A DNA stretch of 27,302 bases from Anaerolineales bacterium (lineage in GTDB: Bacteria > Chloroflexota > Anaerolineae > Anaerolineales > Villigracilaceae): positions 1 through 27,302 of the forward strand of contig JADLCG010000018.1 in assembly GCA_020847355.1 (NCBI GenBank). Reading direction: 5' to 3'. Both the position numbers and the translations under genes were made by a program. Positions within the stretch are counted from its first letter, which is position 1. The number at the start of each line of letters is the position of its first letter. Below, piece after piece: positions 14,791 through 22,231 of this stretch. The notes under the pieces are model-generated. The model searched no databases. It saw nothing but the letters and a program-made list of their open reading frames with translations, and had not been told where the DNA came from.

Positions 14791-15780
14791 CTAAAGCCAG
14801 CGATTGAGCGCCAAATAAATTAACGCCGAAAGCGCCGCGCTCGCTGGGATAGTAAAAATCCAAGTCGTGATAATCTCGCCAGCCACGCCCCACCGCACCT
14901 TGCTCAACCGTTCCGATGCGCCAATTCCGATAATAGACGAGCTAACGACTTGGGAAGTGCTCACCGGAAAACCGCCCAAAGAAGCGGCTAAGGAAACCAG
15001 CCCCGAGGTCAATTGAGCGGCGAAGCTATGCACCGGCTGTATCTTATAGAATTTTCCGCCCAGCGTGCGAATTGATCTCCAGCCGCCGAGCAAAGTCCCT
15101 AATGCAGTACTGCTGATACTTAATAAAATCACCCAAGTTGGAACTGTAAAATCTTTCAGCGCGCCGCTAATGACCAGACCCAACGTAATGAGACCCATCG
15201 TCTTTTGCGCGTCGTTTGCGCCATAGCTAAATGCCAAAGCGAGCGCCGTGCCCAATTGTGCGCGGCGAAAAAAGCCATTGATTCTTGGCGTGGCGTTGCG
15301 CGTCAAAAAATAGATCGCGCGCAAAACAAGGAAGCCGGTTGTAAAGCTGATAAACGGGGATAAAAGCAAAGCCAGCAAAACGCCATACAATCCGCCAAAG
15401 CGAATCAAGTTTGTTCCAGAAGCCACAAAAATAGAGCCGAGCAAACCGCCCACCAGCGAATGGGTCGAGCTATTGGGAATGCCAAACAACCAATTAAATG
15501 CGTTCCAAAGGATCGAGCCAAGCAAACAGGCAATCAAGACTTTCAAAGTCAACGCGTGGGCTTCCACGATCCCATCGCCAATCGTCTTGGCGACGCGTGT
15601 GCCAAATAAAAAAGGAGCCGCAAATTCTGCGAGAACCGTCATGCTCAGCGCCAAGCGCGGCGGAAAAGCCCGCGATGAAATCATCGTGGCGACGATGTTG
15701 CCAGAACTTTGTCCGCCGTTGATAAATTCAAAGATCAACGCCAGTAAAATTACAAGAAGCAGTTCAAAAGGGAACGGCAT
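14791..15780 (-). CDS. pit: PiT family inorganic phosphate transporter
   Basis: This 329-residue membrane protein of the low-affinity phosphate transporter family moves metal-phosphate or phosphate with a cation. Seen are the first signature region FINGGQSSGNIVATMISSRAF (residues 19-39), GIPNSSTHSLVGGLLGS, the second signature SYGANDAQKTMG and GFPVSTSQVVSSSIIGIGASERLSKVRWGV. In the first signature the normally conserved Asp (NGxxDxxN) is Ser25, while the second keeps its Asp. It starts one base after the stop of the DUF47 gene, the usual Pit partner, so the two are coupled. In the 173-base gap downstream (14618-14790) I saw no hairpin terminator. Confidence 0.92.
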   Translation of the reverse strand: MPFPFELLLVILLALIFEFINGGQSSGNIVATMISSRAFPPRLALSMTVLAEFAAPFLFGTRVAKTIGDGIVEAHALTLKVLIACLLGSILWNAFNWLFGIPNSSTHSLVGGLLGSIFVASGTNLIRFGGLYGVLLALLLSPFISFTTGFLVLRAIYFLTRNATPRINGFFRRAQLGTALALAFSYGANDAQKTMGLITLGLVISGALKDFTVPTWVILLSISSTALGTLLGGWRSIRTLGGKFYKIQPVHSFAAQLTSGLVSLAASLGGFPVSTSQVVSSSIIGIGASERLSKVRWGVAGEIITTWIFTIPASAALSALIYLALNRWL

Positions 15781-15781
15781 T

Positions 15782-16402
15782 TTAAGTTTTCTTCACCACA
15801 ATATCCGCGATAATATTCGCCGCCTCGTCGCCGCGATCCGCCGCATTAGATAAATGCCGATAAACTTCGCGGAGTTTCAACATCTCCACTACGTGATGAA
15901 TATCCTCCGGTCCGCTGAACAGCGCCGCCACCGCCTCGCGATAAACCGCTTCCACGCGATTTTCCAAAGCCTTGGCGCGTTGCGCGTGATCAATTGAAAC
16001 GTTTGGGTTTTTAGGCAAGCGAATCACCGCCTGCCAAATTTCATAGGCGGCATCTCTTAATAAAGTGGCGATGCGCAACATATACGGCGTAGATTTCACG
16101 TTCAGGATCGCCATCTCCGCGGCGGTCGTATCCGCATAATCAATCACGTCGTCAATCGAGCGCGAAAGCGTAAAGATATCTTCGCGATCAAAAGGCGTGA
16201 TAAACGTGCGATTCAGTTCGTCAATTAAAATTCGACGAACTTCATCCGCCTCTTTTTCCATAAAGGATAGTTGTTCAGCCACTTCGGCATTGCTCGTCTC
16301 CAAATATTTGACGAGTAGCTTCATGCCTTCAAAAGCAAATTCAGCCTGACGTTCGATCAAATTTTGAAACTTATCTTCCTTGCGTTTGAAAATACGAAAC
16401 AT
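15782..16402 (-). CDS. DUF47/PhoU-like Pit accessory protein
   Basis: This 206-residue cytosolic, all-helical protein of the DUF47 family is typically encoded beside pit and thought to control phosphate uptake. It opens with MFRIFKRKEDKFQNLIERQAEFAFEG and contains EKEADEVRRILIDELNRTFITPFDREDIFTLSRSIDDVIDYADTTA, the classical PhoU-like metal-binding helix pair (E/DxxxD motifs). The end, LREVYRHLSNAADRGDEAANIIADIVVKK, is typical. The frame opens at TTG 16429, but ATG 16402 with AGGA eight bases upstream fits the family start. The gap to the PfkB gene is 19 bases and to pit one base, so all are probably on one transcript. Confidence 0.9.
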   Translation of the reverse strand: MFRIFKRKEDKFQNLIERQAEFAFEGMKLLVKYLETSNAEVAEQLSFMEKEADEVRRILIDELNRTFITPFDREDIFTLSRSIDDVIDYADTTAAEMAILNVKSTPYMLRIATLLRDAAYEIWQAVIRLPKNPNVSIDHAQRAKALENRVEAVYREAVAALFSGPEDIHHVVEMLKLREVYRHLSNAADRGDEAANIIADIVVKKT

Positions 16403-16421
16403 AATGATCCTAACTTTAGCG

Positions 16422-17495
16422 TTATTCAACCAACGATTTCTTTACTTTTCTTTCAAGCTTGCGCTTCGGCAGTAGCTTTTCAGTTAGTTTGCGCGTCTCT
16501 TGGAACAAAGCGTTATCTTCCGGAATGCGGAATAACTTGCCGAGTTTGACAAATTGATTATCGCGGTAGGTCATCCGCTCTACGCGCAAAGTTCGCGCCA
16601 ACCCCTTAATTTCCTGAACCGAAAACATCTCCAAGCCTGAGCGCGTCACCTTCAGCGAAGCCGCCGCAATCGCAAAACGAACGGACTCTTCCAAACTCCA
16701 GCCTTGTAAATACCCATAAATATAGCCTGATGAAAATGTCGCCCCTGCCCCAGAACCATCCACCGCCTTGACCTTCGGCGCATAAACTCGAATAATCTCA
16801 TCGCCTTGCACCACCATACAACCTTGACTCGCCATCGTGATAATTGCAGTTTGAATCCCTGAATTAAATAATTTTTTAGCGACCGCCAACATTGCCTGCT
16901 TTTTGCCAATTTGCGCGGCGTCGGTCACTGCCTGACAAATCGTAACCAACCCGGCGTATTTCTTCAACAACTCTTTGTTTGTATGCCCATGTTCAAAGTT
17001 CAAAAAAACCGGCACATGGCATTCTTTGGCGTATTGCATCGCGCGTAAAATATGCGCATCGCCGTCGTACCAATCCACATACAGCAATTTTGATTGCTTG
17101 ATTAACGATAAATCAGCAGAATCTAGCGTGCTGAGAATTTCTTCCGATCTCTGCCAAAAATACGTGCGCGCGCCTTTTTTATCCGAGACGTTAACTTCCA
17201 GCGGCGTGCGATATTTTTTTGTAAAACGCACCTTGCCCTGCACGCCCCATTTCTTTAACTTATCAGCCACATCGTGACCCAGCAAATCATCGCCGACGGC
17301 TGTGCCGATCATCCCAACCGGCACGCGCCATTGACTCAAATTGCAGGCAATGATCGCCGCGTCATCGTAAACATAATCGCTCACCTGATGCACGATTGCG
17401 CCGGTATTATGCCTAGGGAGTTTATCCAAAGCCATAATGTAAACGGGCGTCAACATGCCAAAACCAACGTAAGCGGGCGCTTTTGTTTTTTTCAT
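16422..17495 (-). CDS. PfkB/ribokinase-family protein lacking the catalytic aspartate
   Basis: This 357-residue protein has the ribokinase fold. The C-terminal ATP-site signature reads VDGSGAGATFSSGYIYGYLQGWSLEESVRFAIAAASL. The canonical form is DTTGAGDxF, and the catalytic base Asp is Ala252 here (codon GCG at 16740-16742). The anion-hole GAG is kept, so nucleotide binding may remain. The N-terminal sugar-binding motif GGxxxNxA is also unrecognisable. A C-terminal tail of about 45 residues is rich in Lys and Arg. The protein may be a non-catalytic regulator or scaffold, or a kinase with displaced chemistry. Its place, 40 bases after deoR and 19 before the Pit partner, links it to both. The frame is intact and evenly coded, so it is not a decaying pseudogene. 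Confidence 0.78.
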   Translation of the reverse strand: MKKTKAPAYVGFGMLTPVYIMALDKLPRHNTGAIVHQVSDYVYDDAAIIACNLSQWRVPVGMIGTAVGDDLLGHDVADKLKKWGVQGKVRFTKKYRTPLEVNVSDKKGARTYFWQRSEEILSTLDSADLSLIKQSKLLYVDWYDGDAHILRAMQYAKECHVPVFLNFEHGHTNKELLKKYAGLVTICQAVTDAAQIGKKQAMLAVAKKLFNSGIQTAIITMASQGCMVVQGDEIIRVYAPKVKAVDGSGAGATFSSGYIYGYLQGWSLEESVRFAIAAASLKVTRSGLEMFSVQEIKGLARTLRVERMTYRDNQFVKLGKLFRIPEDNALFQETRKLTEKLLPKRKLERKVKKSLVE

Positions 17496-17535
17496 AGCGA
17501 AGCAACCGCTCAGACGCGGCTGTCAGTCAATTAAT

Positions 17536-18312
17536 CTATTTAGCGACCAATACTTCCACCGAACGCTCGGCAAGGTCTTCGCGCGTTTCTGAGCTAAAGC
17601 CTCGATCGGTGATAATTTTATCTATCTCGTCAATTGTTGCCACCGGAAAGTTGGAAACCGTTCCCCACTTGCTGTGATCGGCAACTACAACGACTTGGCC
17701 TTTGGTGCGATCAATCATTTTACGGACGACCTCCGCCTCGGCATTGGTCGGCACGGTGCAACCATGCTTGAGCGAAATTCCGTCCACGCCGAGAATCATT
17801 TTATTGGCAATGACCAACTCAAGGTTCGCCAGGGCGAAGCGTCCAGCCAACGAGTTAGAACGGCTTTGGAATTCGCCGCCAATCAAATAGTAGTGAAAGC
17901 CCGGCTCGCCAAGTTCCAAAGCGGCATTGACATTATTTGTAAAAACGGTGATGCGCGGATCATGCCGAATATATTTCAACACTTGCGTCGCGGTAGTGCC
18001 GCTATTAATAAAAACAATATCGCCGCCTTCAATTAGAGACGCGGCGAATTCGCCAATCAATCTTTTTTCTTCCGGGAAATTTTGGGCGCGTTGCTGATAT
18101 TCTTGTTCCAAAAGAGCGCGCTGATTCAAAATTGCCCCGCCATGCGTTCTTTCTAAAACCCCTTTTTGTTCCAACCATTCTAAATCGCGTCGAATAGTCG
18201 CCTCGGAAGTTTCAAGCAAATCCATCAAATCGGTTGTACGCGCAATCTGATGAAGCCCTAAATATTCCTGTATTTTTTCGCGGCGTTGAGCTGGAATAAG
18301 CGGTTTACCCAT
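17536..18312 (-). CDS. DeoR-family transcriptional regulator
   Basis: This 258-residue repressor-type protein has an N-terminal winged helix-turn-helix (RREKIQEYLGLHQIARTTDLMDLLETSEATIRRDLEWLEQKGVLERTHGGAIL). It also has a C-terminal sugar-phosphate sensor domain with the family marks VFINSGTTATQ and VVADHSKWG. DeoR proteins usually sense a phosphorylated sugar and repress a nearby catabolic operon. ATG 18312 is chosen: it gives the family N-terminus, and the alternative TTG at 18348 would lie within the -35 of its own promoter. The -10 box ends only about seven bases before this ATG, so the mRNA may be leaderless. It diverges from the oxidoreductase gene, its likely target, and heads the deoR-pfkB-DUF47-pit run. 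Confidence 0.92.
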   Translation of the reverse strand: MGKPLIPAQRREKIQEYLGLHQIARTTDLMDLLETSEATIRRDLEWLEQKGVLERTHGGAILNQRALLEQEYQQRAQNFPEEKRLIGEFAASLIEGGDIVFINSGTTATQVLKYIRHDPRITVFTNNVNAALELGEPGFHYYLIGGEFQSRSNSLAGRFALANLELVIANKMILGVDGISLKHGCTVPTNAEAEVVRKMIDRTKGQVVVVADHSKWGTVSNFPVATIDEIDKIITDRGFSSETREDLAERSVEVLVAK

Positions 18313-18319
18313 TTGCAGG

Positions 18320-18348
18320 ATTATATAGGAATTTGAAGGAATTTGCAA
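18320..18348 (-). promoter_or_regulatory. Promoter of deoR run (shared -35)
   Basis: Read on the minus strand, TTGCAA at 18348-18343, a 17-base spacer and a perfect TATAAT at 18325-18320. The predicted transcription start falls at or within one or two bases of the deoR ATG at 18312, implying a leaderless transcript. TTGCAA matches four of six -35 consensus bases. Confidence 0.65.
18327..18345. promoter_or_regulatory. Direct repeat, candidate DeoR operator
   Basis: AGGAATTTG occurs at 18327-18335 and again at 18337-18345, 10 bases apart, so on the same face of the helix. Two weaker 10-base units (AAGTTTTTGA, AATTTTGC) continue the period to about 18364. The pair covers the deoR spacer and the shared -35, the right place to block both promoters. 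Binding by the adjacent DeoR protein is inferred. Confidence 0.45.
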
Positions 18349-18371
18349 GTTTTTGAAATTTTGCTTATAAT
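18343..18371 (+). promoter_or_regulatory. Promoter of the oxidoreductase gene cluster (shared -35)
   Basis: TTGCAA at 18343-18348, a 17-base spacer and a perfect TATAAT at 18366-18371. The predicted start is near 18378, giving a leader of about 40 bases with TAGGAG ten bases before the ATG at 18419. The -35 is the same six bases used by the opposing promoter, because TTGCAA is its own reverse complement. Confidence 0.7.
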
Positions 18372-18418
18372 GCGCTCTTGTTTGAACCCAAAGCCATAAA
18401 ATTTAGGAGCATTGCTTC

Positions 18419-20872
18419 ATGTCAGAATTTCCAACACAGGCGCAAGTGGTTATCATAGGCGGAGGCGTGGGCGGGAATAGTATTGCCTATCACCTGACAA
18501 AACTTGGCTGGAAAGATGTGGTTGTGCTTGAAAGACATGAAATCACATCAGGCTCGACCTGGCATTCGGCGGGCTTAGTGGGGCAAATGCGCGCGGATGC
18601 CAATCTGACGCGCATGATGCACTACAGCACGGATTTATACAGAAGTCTCAAAGCGGAAACTGGTCAAGATACTTCATGGCGCGAAGTGGGCGGGATTCGA
18701 CTTGCTTGTTCCGCTGAAAGAATGGAAGAAACAAAACGCTTAGTAGGCATGGCGCGTTCGTTCGGCGTGCCGATGGAATTAATTTCTCCGAGCCAAGCAA
18801 AAGATTTATTCCCATTAATGTCATTAGACGGAGTCATCGGCGCGGCATACACCCCGAATGATGGGAGCATTGACCCGACTGGATTGACCAACGCCTTATC
18901 CATTGGCGCAAAGAAACGCGGGGCGAGATTTTTTACAAACACCAATGTTGAAAAAATAAATCTCAAAAATGGTCGCGTCAGCGAAGTGGTGACGGATAAA
19001 GGCACAATCAAAACTGAAATTGTAGTGAATGCCGCAGGCATGTGGGGGCGCGAAGTTGGCAAAATGGTTGGGCTGAGTCTGCCTGTGATTCCGATGGCGC
19101 ATTTATACATAATGACCAAGCCGATTGAGGGCGTGACCAATAAGTTCCCTAATTTGCGCGACCCTGATTTATTAGTCTATTGGCGCGAAGAAGTTGGCGG
19201 GTTGATTACAGGCGGTTATGAACGTCAGCCTGCTACGTTTGGCATGAATGGCATTCCACGCGATTTCAAATTCAAATTGCTTGAACCTGATTGGGAACGC
19301 TTTACGCCGTTGATGGAAAATTCAATTCGCCGCGTGCCTGCCATCGAAACTGCCGAAGTGAAAATGTTATTGAACGGACCCGAAGGCTTTACGCCAGATG
19401 GTGAATTTTTATTAGGTCCAACATCGGTCAAAGGATTTTGGGTGGCGTGTGCATTTTGCGCTCATGGACTCGCTGGCGCTGGCGGCATGGGCAAAGTGAT
19501 GGCGGAATGGATTGTGGACGGCTCGCCTGAATGGGATACCTGGCGACTCGACGTAAGAAGATTTGGTCCGAACTACGACAGTTTAGAATATGCGCGCGCG
19601 CGAACATTTGAAACCTACACACAATATTATGATATTCATTATCCAGGCGAAGAGCGTTTATCAAAACGCAATGTCCGCATGTCCCCCACTTATTTTCGAT
19701 TGCAAAGTTTGGGTTGTAGCTTTGGCGAAAAGATGGGTTGGGAACGCCCAAACTGGTTTAGAAAATATGAAGAACTCGCCACGCATGGTCACGAGCCACG
19801 CGGTTGGATGCGACACAATTGGAGTAGAGCCATTGGTCACGAACATTTGATGACTCGTGAACATGCAGGTTTGTTTGACGAAACGTCTTTCAATAAACTT
19901 GAAGTACGGGGCAAAGGCGCGTTAAACTTTTTGAATACGGTTTGCGCAAATCAAATTGACGTGCCAGTGGGTCATTTAGTTTACACGCAATGCCTTAACA
20001 AGCGCGGCGGCATTGAATGTGATTTCACTGTCAATCGTTTGGCGGAAGATCGCTTCTTCATCATCACAGGCACGGCTTTTGGTCAGCATGATATGTCTTG
20101 GCTTTCGTTGAACATGCCAGATGATGGAAGTGTAACAATTGAAGACGTCAGTTCAAATTACGCTTGTCTTGGCATGTGGGGACCCAAAGCCAGAAAGATT
20201 TTAGAAAAAGTTACAAGCGATGATGTATCTAATGCCGGCTTCCCGTATATGACTTCTAAACGAATGAGCGTGGGCGATGTGCCCGTCATCGCATCCCGCG
20301 TGACCTATGTTGGCGAACTGGGCTGGGAGTTTTACTGCCCGATGGAATATGGTCTGCGACTCTGGGATACGTTGTGGGAAGCGGGAGTAAGTGAAGGTTT
20401 AGTAGCAGGCGGTTATAAAGCCATTGAAGCGCTTCGACTTGAAAAGGGCTATCGCTATTGGAGCGGTGAAATTTCCCCCGATTACACGCCGTATGAATCC
20501 GGCTTAGGCTTTGCGGTGAAATTGGATAAAGATGGTTCGACAGGCTCACCACAAGATTTTATCGGAAAAGAGGCTTTGATTAAACAAAAAGCGGATGGAA
20601 TCAAAAAGAAACTTTGCACAATTACATTAAGCGACGACCGGACGGTTGTGATGGGCAAAGAGCCGATACGCTCTGGCGCTAAATTAGTCGGTTGGGTGGC
20701 TTCAGGCGGATTTGGGTATTCGGTGAAGAAATCTATCGCTTATGCGTATCTGCCAATGGAATATGCTCAGGCGGGTACAAAGTTAGAAATCGAATGTTTT
20801 GGGGAGCAAGTGGGCGCAGAAGTCGCTCAAGCGATTCTATGGGACGCGAAAGGAGAAAGGATTAAGAGTTGA
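18419..20872 (+). CDS. FAD-dependent oxidoreductase with GcvT domains (dimethylglycine/sarcosine dehydrogenase-like)
   Basis: This 817-residue cytosolic flavoenzyme has a modular order. The N-terminal DAO domain has the dinucleotide motif VVIIGGGVGGNS at 10-21 and SGSTWHSAGL with His49, the residue that carries covalent FAD in dimethylglycine dehydrogenase. A middle FAO_M-type linker spans about 390-450. A GcvT folate-binding domain runs from about 455 (HAGLFDETSFNKLEVRGKGAL) to 690, and the GcvT C-terminal barrel has GWVASGGFGYSVKKSIAYAYLP. Relatives oxidise N-methyl glycine derivatives and pass the one-carbon unit to tetrahydrofolate. The length matches such fusions. It is the first gene after a sigma70-type promoter divergent from deoR. 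The true substrate is unknown; the neighbours suggest an N-methylated or amino compound rather than glycine betaine breakdown alone. The stop codon falls in a repeat tract. Confidence 0.9.
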   Translation: MSEFPTQAQVVIIGGGVGGNSIAYHLTKLGWKDVVVLERHEITSGSTWHSAGLVGQMRADANLTRMMHYSTDLYRSLKAETGQDTSWREVGGIRLACSAERMEETKRLVGMARSFGVPMELISPSQAKDLFPLMSLDGVIGAAYTPNDGSIDPTGLTNALSIGAKKRGARFFTNTNVEKINLKNGRVSEVVTDKGTIKTEIVVNAAGMWGREVGKMVGLSLPVIPMAHLYIMTKPIEGVTNKFPNLRDPDLLVYWREEVGGLITGGYERQPATFGMNGIPRDFKFKLLEPDWERFTPLMENSIRRVPAIETAEVKMLLNGPEGFTPDGEFLLGPTSVKGFWVACAFCAHGLAGAGGMGKVMAEWIVDGSPEWDTWRLDVRRFGPNYDSLEYARARTFETYTQYYDIHYPGEERLSKRNVRMSPTYFRLQSLGCSFGEKMGWERPNWFRKYEELATHGHEPRGWMRHNWSRAIGHEHLMTREHAGLFDETSFNKLEVRGKGALNFLNTVCANQIDVPVGHLVYTQCLNKRGGIECDFTVNRLAEDRFFIITGTAFGQHDMSWLSLNMPDDGSVTIEDVSSNYACLGMWGPKARKILEKVTSDDVSNAGFPYMTSKRMSVGDVPVIASRVTYVGELGWEFYCPMEYGLRLWDTLWEAGVSEGLVAGGYKAIEALRLEKGYRYWSGEISPDYTPYESGLGFAVKLDKDGSTGSPQDFIGKEALIKQKADGIKKKLCTITLSDDRTVVMGKEPIRSGAKLVGWVASGGFGYSVKKSIAYAYLPMEYAQAGTKLEIECFGEQVGAEVAQAILWDAKGERIKS

Positions 20873-20900
20873 AAGTTGCAGGTTGCGAGTTGCGAGTTGC
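20866..20900. repeat. Heptad tandem repeat at the end of the oxidoreductase gene
   Basis: Five successive seven-base units (GAGTTGA, AAGTTGC, AGGTTGC, GAGTTGC, GAGTTGC) run without interruption, followed by GAG. The oxidoreductase stop codon TGA (20870-20872) is in the first unit, so the repeat has fixed or trimmed the end of the protein. Confidence 0.85.
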
Positions 20901-20908
20901 GAGACTCT

Positions 20909-21007
20909 CGTCGTTGCGAGCCACGCTCTTGTTCTTTGTGGCGAAGCAATTCCCCGACACCATCATAAGATTGCTTCGTCGGGAAAAGCGCCCTCCTCGC
21001 AATGACG
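20909..21007. repeat. Interspersed palindromic element
   Basis: The outer arms at 20909-20920 and 20996-21007 are inverted repeats with one mismatch (CGTCGTTGCGAG against CTCGCAATGACG). Inner arms at 20941-20950 and 20970-20979 (core CGAAGCAAT) are also inverted, with one mismatch. The cores CGTCATTGCGAG and GAAGCAATC resemble a short palindromic element I recall in the intergenic regions of many unrelated bacteria. With the heptads it fills most of the 221-base gap 20873-21093, and any frame read across it is an artefact. Confidence 0.75.
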
Positions 21008-21099
21008 ATGATGAAGATAAAGAAAAAGTTGTTGAAACAAAAATCAAGCTAAAGTCAAGAATGAAGCGCTGTTCTTAAATCCAAAATAGGAGAATGCAT

Positions 21100-22035
21100 A
21101 TGATGGCAACACTTGCAATTGACAAAGCGATCGCGAAAGTCCCGTTTTTGGCGCATTCAAAGAATCTCAAGAAAATTCCGTTAAGCGGCGGGATCACCAA
21201 TTTGAATTTTAAGATCGAAGCGGATGGGCGGGCGTATGTATTGCGCTTGGCTGGCGAAGGCACCGATCAACTGGGCATCAAGCGCGATGTGGAACACATG
21301 GCGAATAAAGTGGCTGGCGAGTTGGGCGTTGCGCCTGAAATTGTCTACTTTATTGAACCGGAAGGCTATATTGTGACGCGCTTCGTCAATGGCAAACGCA
21401 TCATGCCCGAAGATATCGTCAAGCCGGATTATCTAGCGCGGATCGCCAAGAAGTTGCGAGTCTTTCATCGCCGCGCGCCGAAATTGAATAATGAGTTCAA
21501 TGTGTTCAAGCGCGTAGCAATGCTGACTAAGATTTCCAAAGAAAATAATTCCAAATTCCCGGATGATTGGGATTGGATCATGCAAAAAATGAACGAAGCC
21601 AAAACGGCGTTGGAAAAAGCGCCTTATACGCCAACCCCCTGCCATAACGATTTGTTGAATCTAAATTGGCTTGAAGAAGAAGTGGCTGGCGAGATTGGCG
21701 AAATCCGTTTGCTGGATTGGGAATATGCGGGCATGGGCGATATTTTCTTTGACCTTGCCAATTTTTCGCATCATCACCGCCTGAACGAGGAGCAGATCGA
21801 AGATTTTCTGTATGAATACTTTGGGGAAGTGACCGATAAATATTACGCGAGATTACGTTTGATGTGGCCCATGTCTGAATTGCATGAAGCGATGTGGGGC
21901 ACGACGCAAACGGGCATTTCTAAATTGGAAGAAGATTTTCAGGGCTATGCTGACTTATGGTTCGGAAGATTCCGTCAGCATGTAACTGATTTTAGATGGG
22001 AGCAATGGTTGAAAGATGTAGCGAAAAAGAAATGA
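21100..22035 (+). CDS. Choline/ethanolamine-kinase-like phosphotransferase (APH superfamily)
   Basis: This 311-residue cytosolic small-molecule kinase has the protein-kinase-like fold. The nucleotide loop is LSGGITNLNFKIEADGRAYVLRLAGEG at 28-54. The catalytic loop CHNDLLNLNWL has Asp184 and Asn189, and the metal-binding LLDWEYAGMGDIFFDLANFS has Asp206. The GGITN and H-N-D-L-x-x-x-N patterns are those of choline and ethanolamine kinases rather than antibiotic kinases. It presumably phosphorylates a hydroxylated amine or polyol. ATG 21100 was chosen for its seven-base distance from AGGAG; ATG 21094 lies too close to it. The gene stands between two repeat elements in the cluster of the oxidoreductase, aldolase and aminotransferase. 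Its stop codon is inside the left arm of an inverted repeat. Confidence 0.83.
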   Translation: MMATLAIDKAIAKVPFLAHSKNLKKIPLSGGITNLNFKIEADGRAYVLRLAGEGTDQLGIKRDVEHMANKVAGELGVAPEIVYFIEPEGYIVTRFVNGKRIMPEDIVKPDYLARIAKKLRVFHRRAPKLNNEFNVFKRVAMLTKISKENNSKFPDDWDWIMQKMNEAKTALEKAPYTPTPCHNDLLNLNWLEEEVAGEIGEIRLLDWEYAGMGDIFFDLANFSHHHRLNEEQIEDFLYEYFGEVTDKYYARLRLMWPMSELHEAMWGTTQTGISKLEEDFQGYADLWFGRFRQHVTDFRWEQWLKDVAKKK

Positions 22036-22218
22036 TGAAGGCAGAAGGATGAATGATGAAATAAGTAATCAGTAATTAGTGTTCAGTAAATAGTAATTGG
22101 TTAATAGTTGCAAGTCAAAGGTTGAAAGTTAGCTGTTTAATTAACAAAGATGAAAATGAAATATTGAATTTGGAGAGTTTGCTCTCTTCATACTTCATCC
22201 TTCATAATTCATCATTTC
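22029..22218. repeat. 190-base inverted-repeat (MITE-like) element
   Basis: The 32-base ends at 22029-22060 and 22187-22218 are inverted copies matching at 26 of 32 positions (blocks of 11, 10 and 5 identical bases). The interior has A/T-rich imperfect AGTAAT-type repeats and a small GAGAG/CTCTC hairpin at 22173-22186. No transposase frame is inside. The left end covers the kinase stop codon, and the right end stops just before the aldolase ribosome binding site. It fills the 196-base gap. Confidence 0.6.
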
Positions 22219-22231
22219 AAAAGGAGTAAAC

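Noticed and set aside
20799..21078. Short frames across the gap after the oxidoreductase gene
   Set aside because: They consist of heptad repeat and palindromic element sequence; their Arg/Ser-rich translations are typical artefacts of such repeats.
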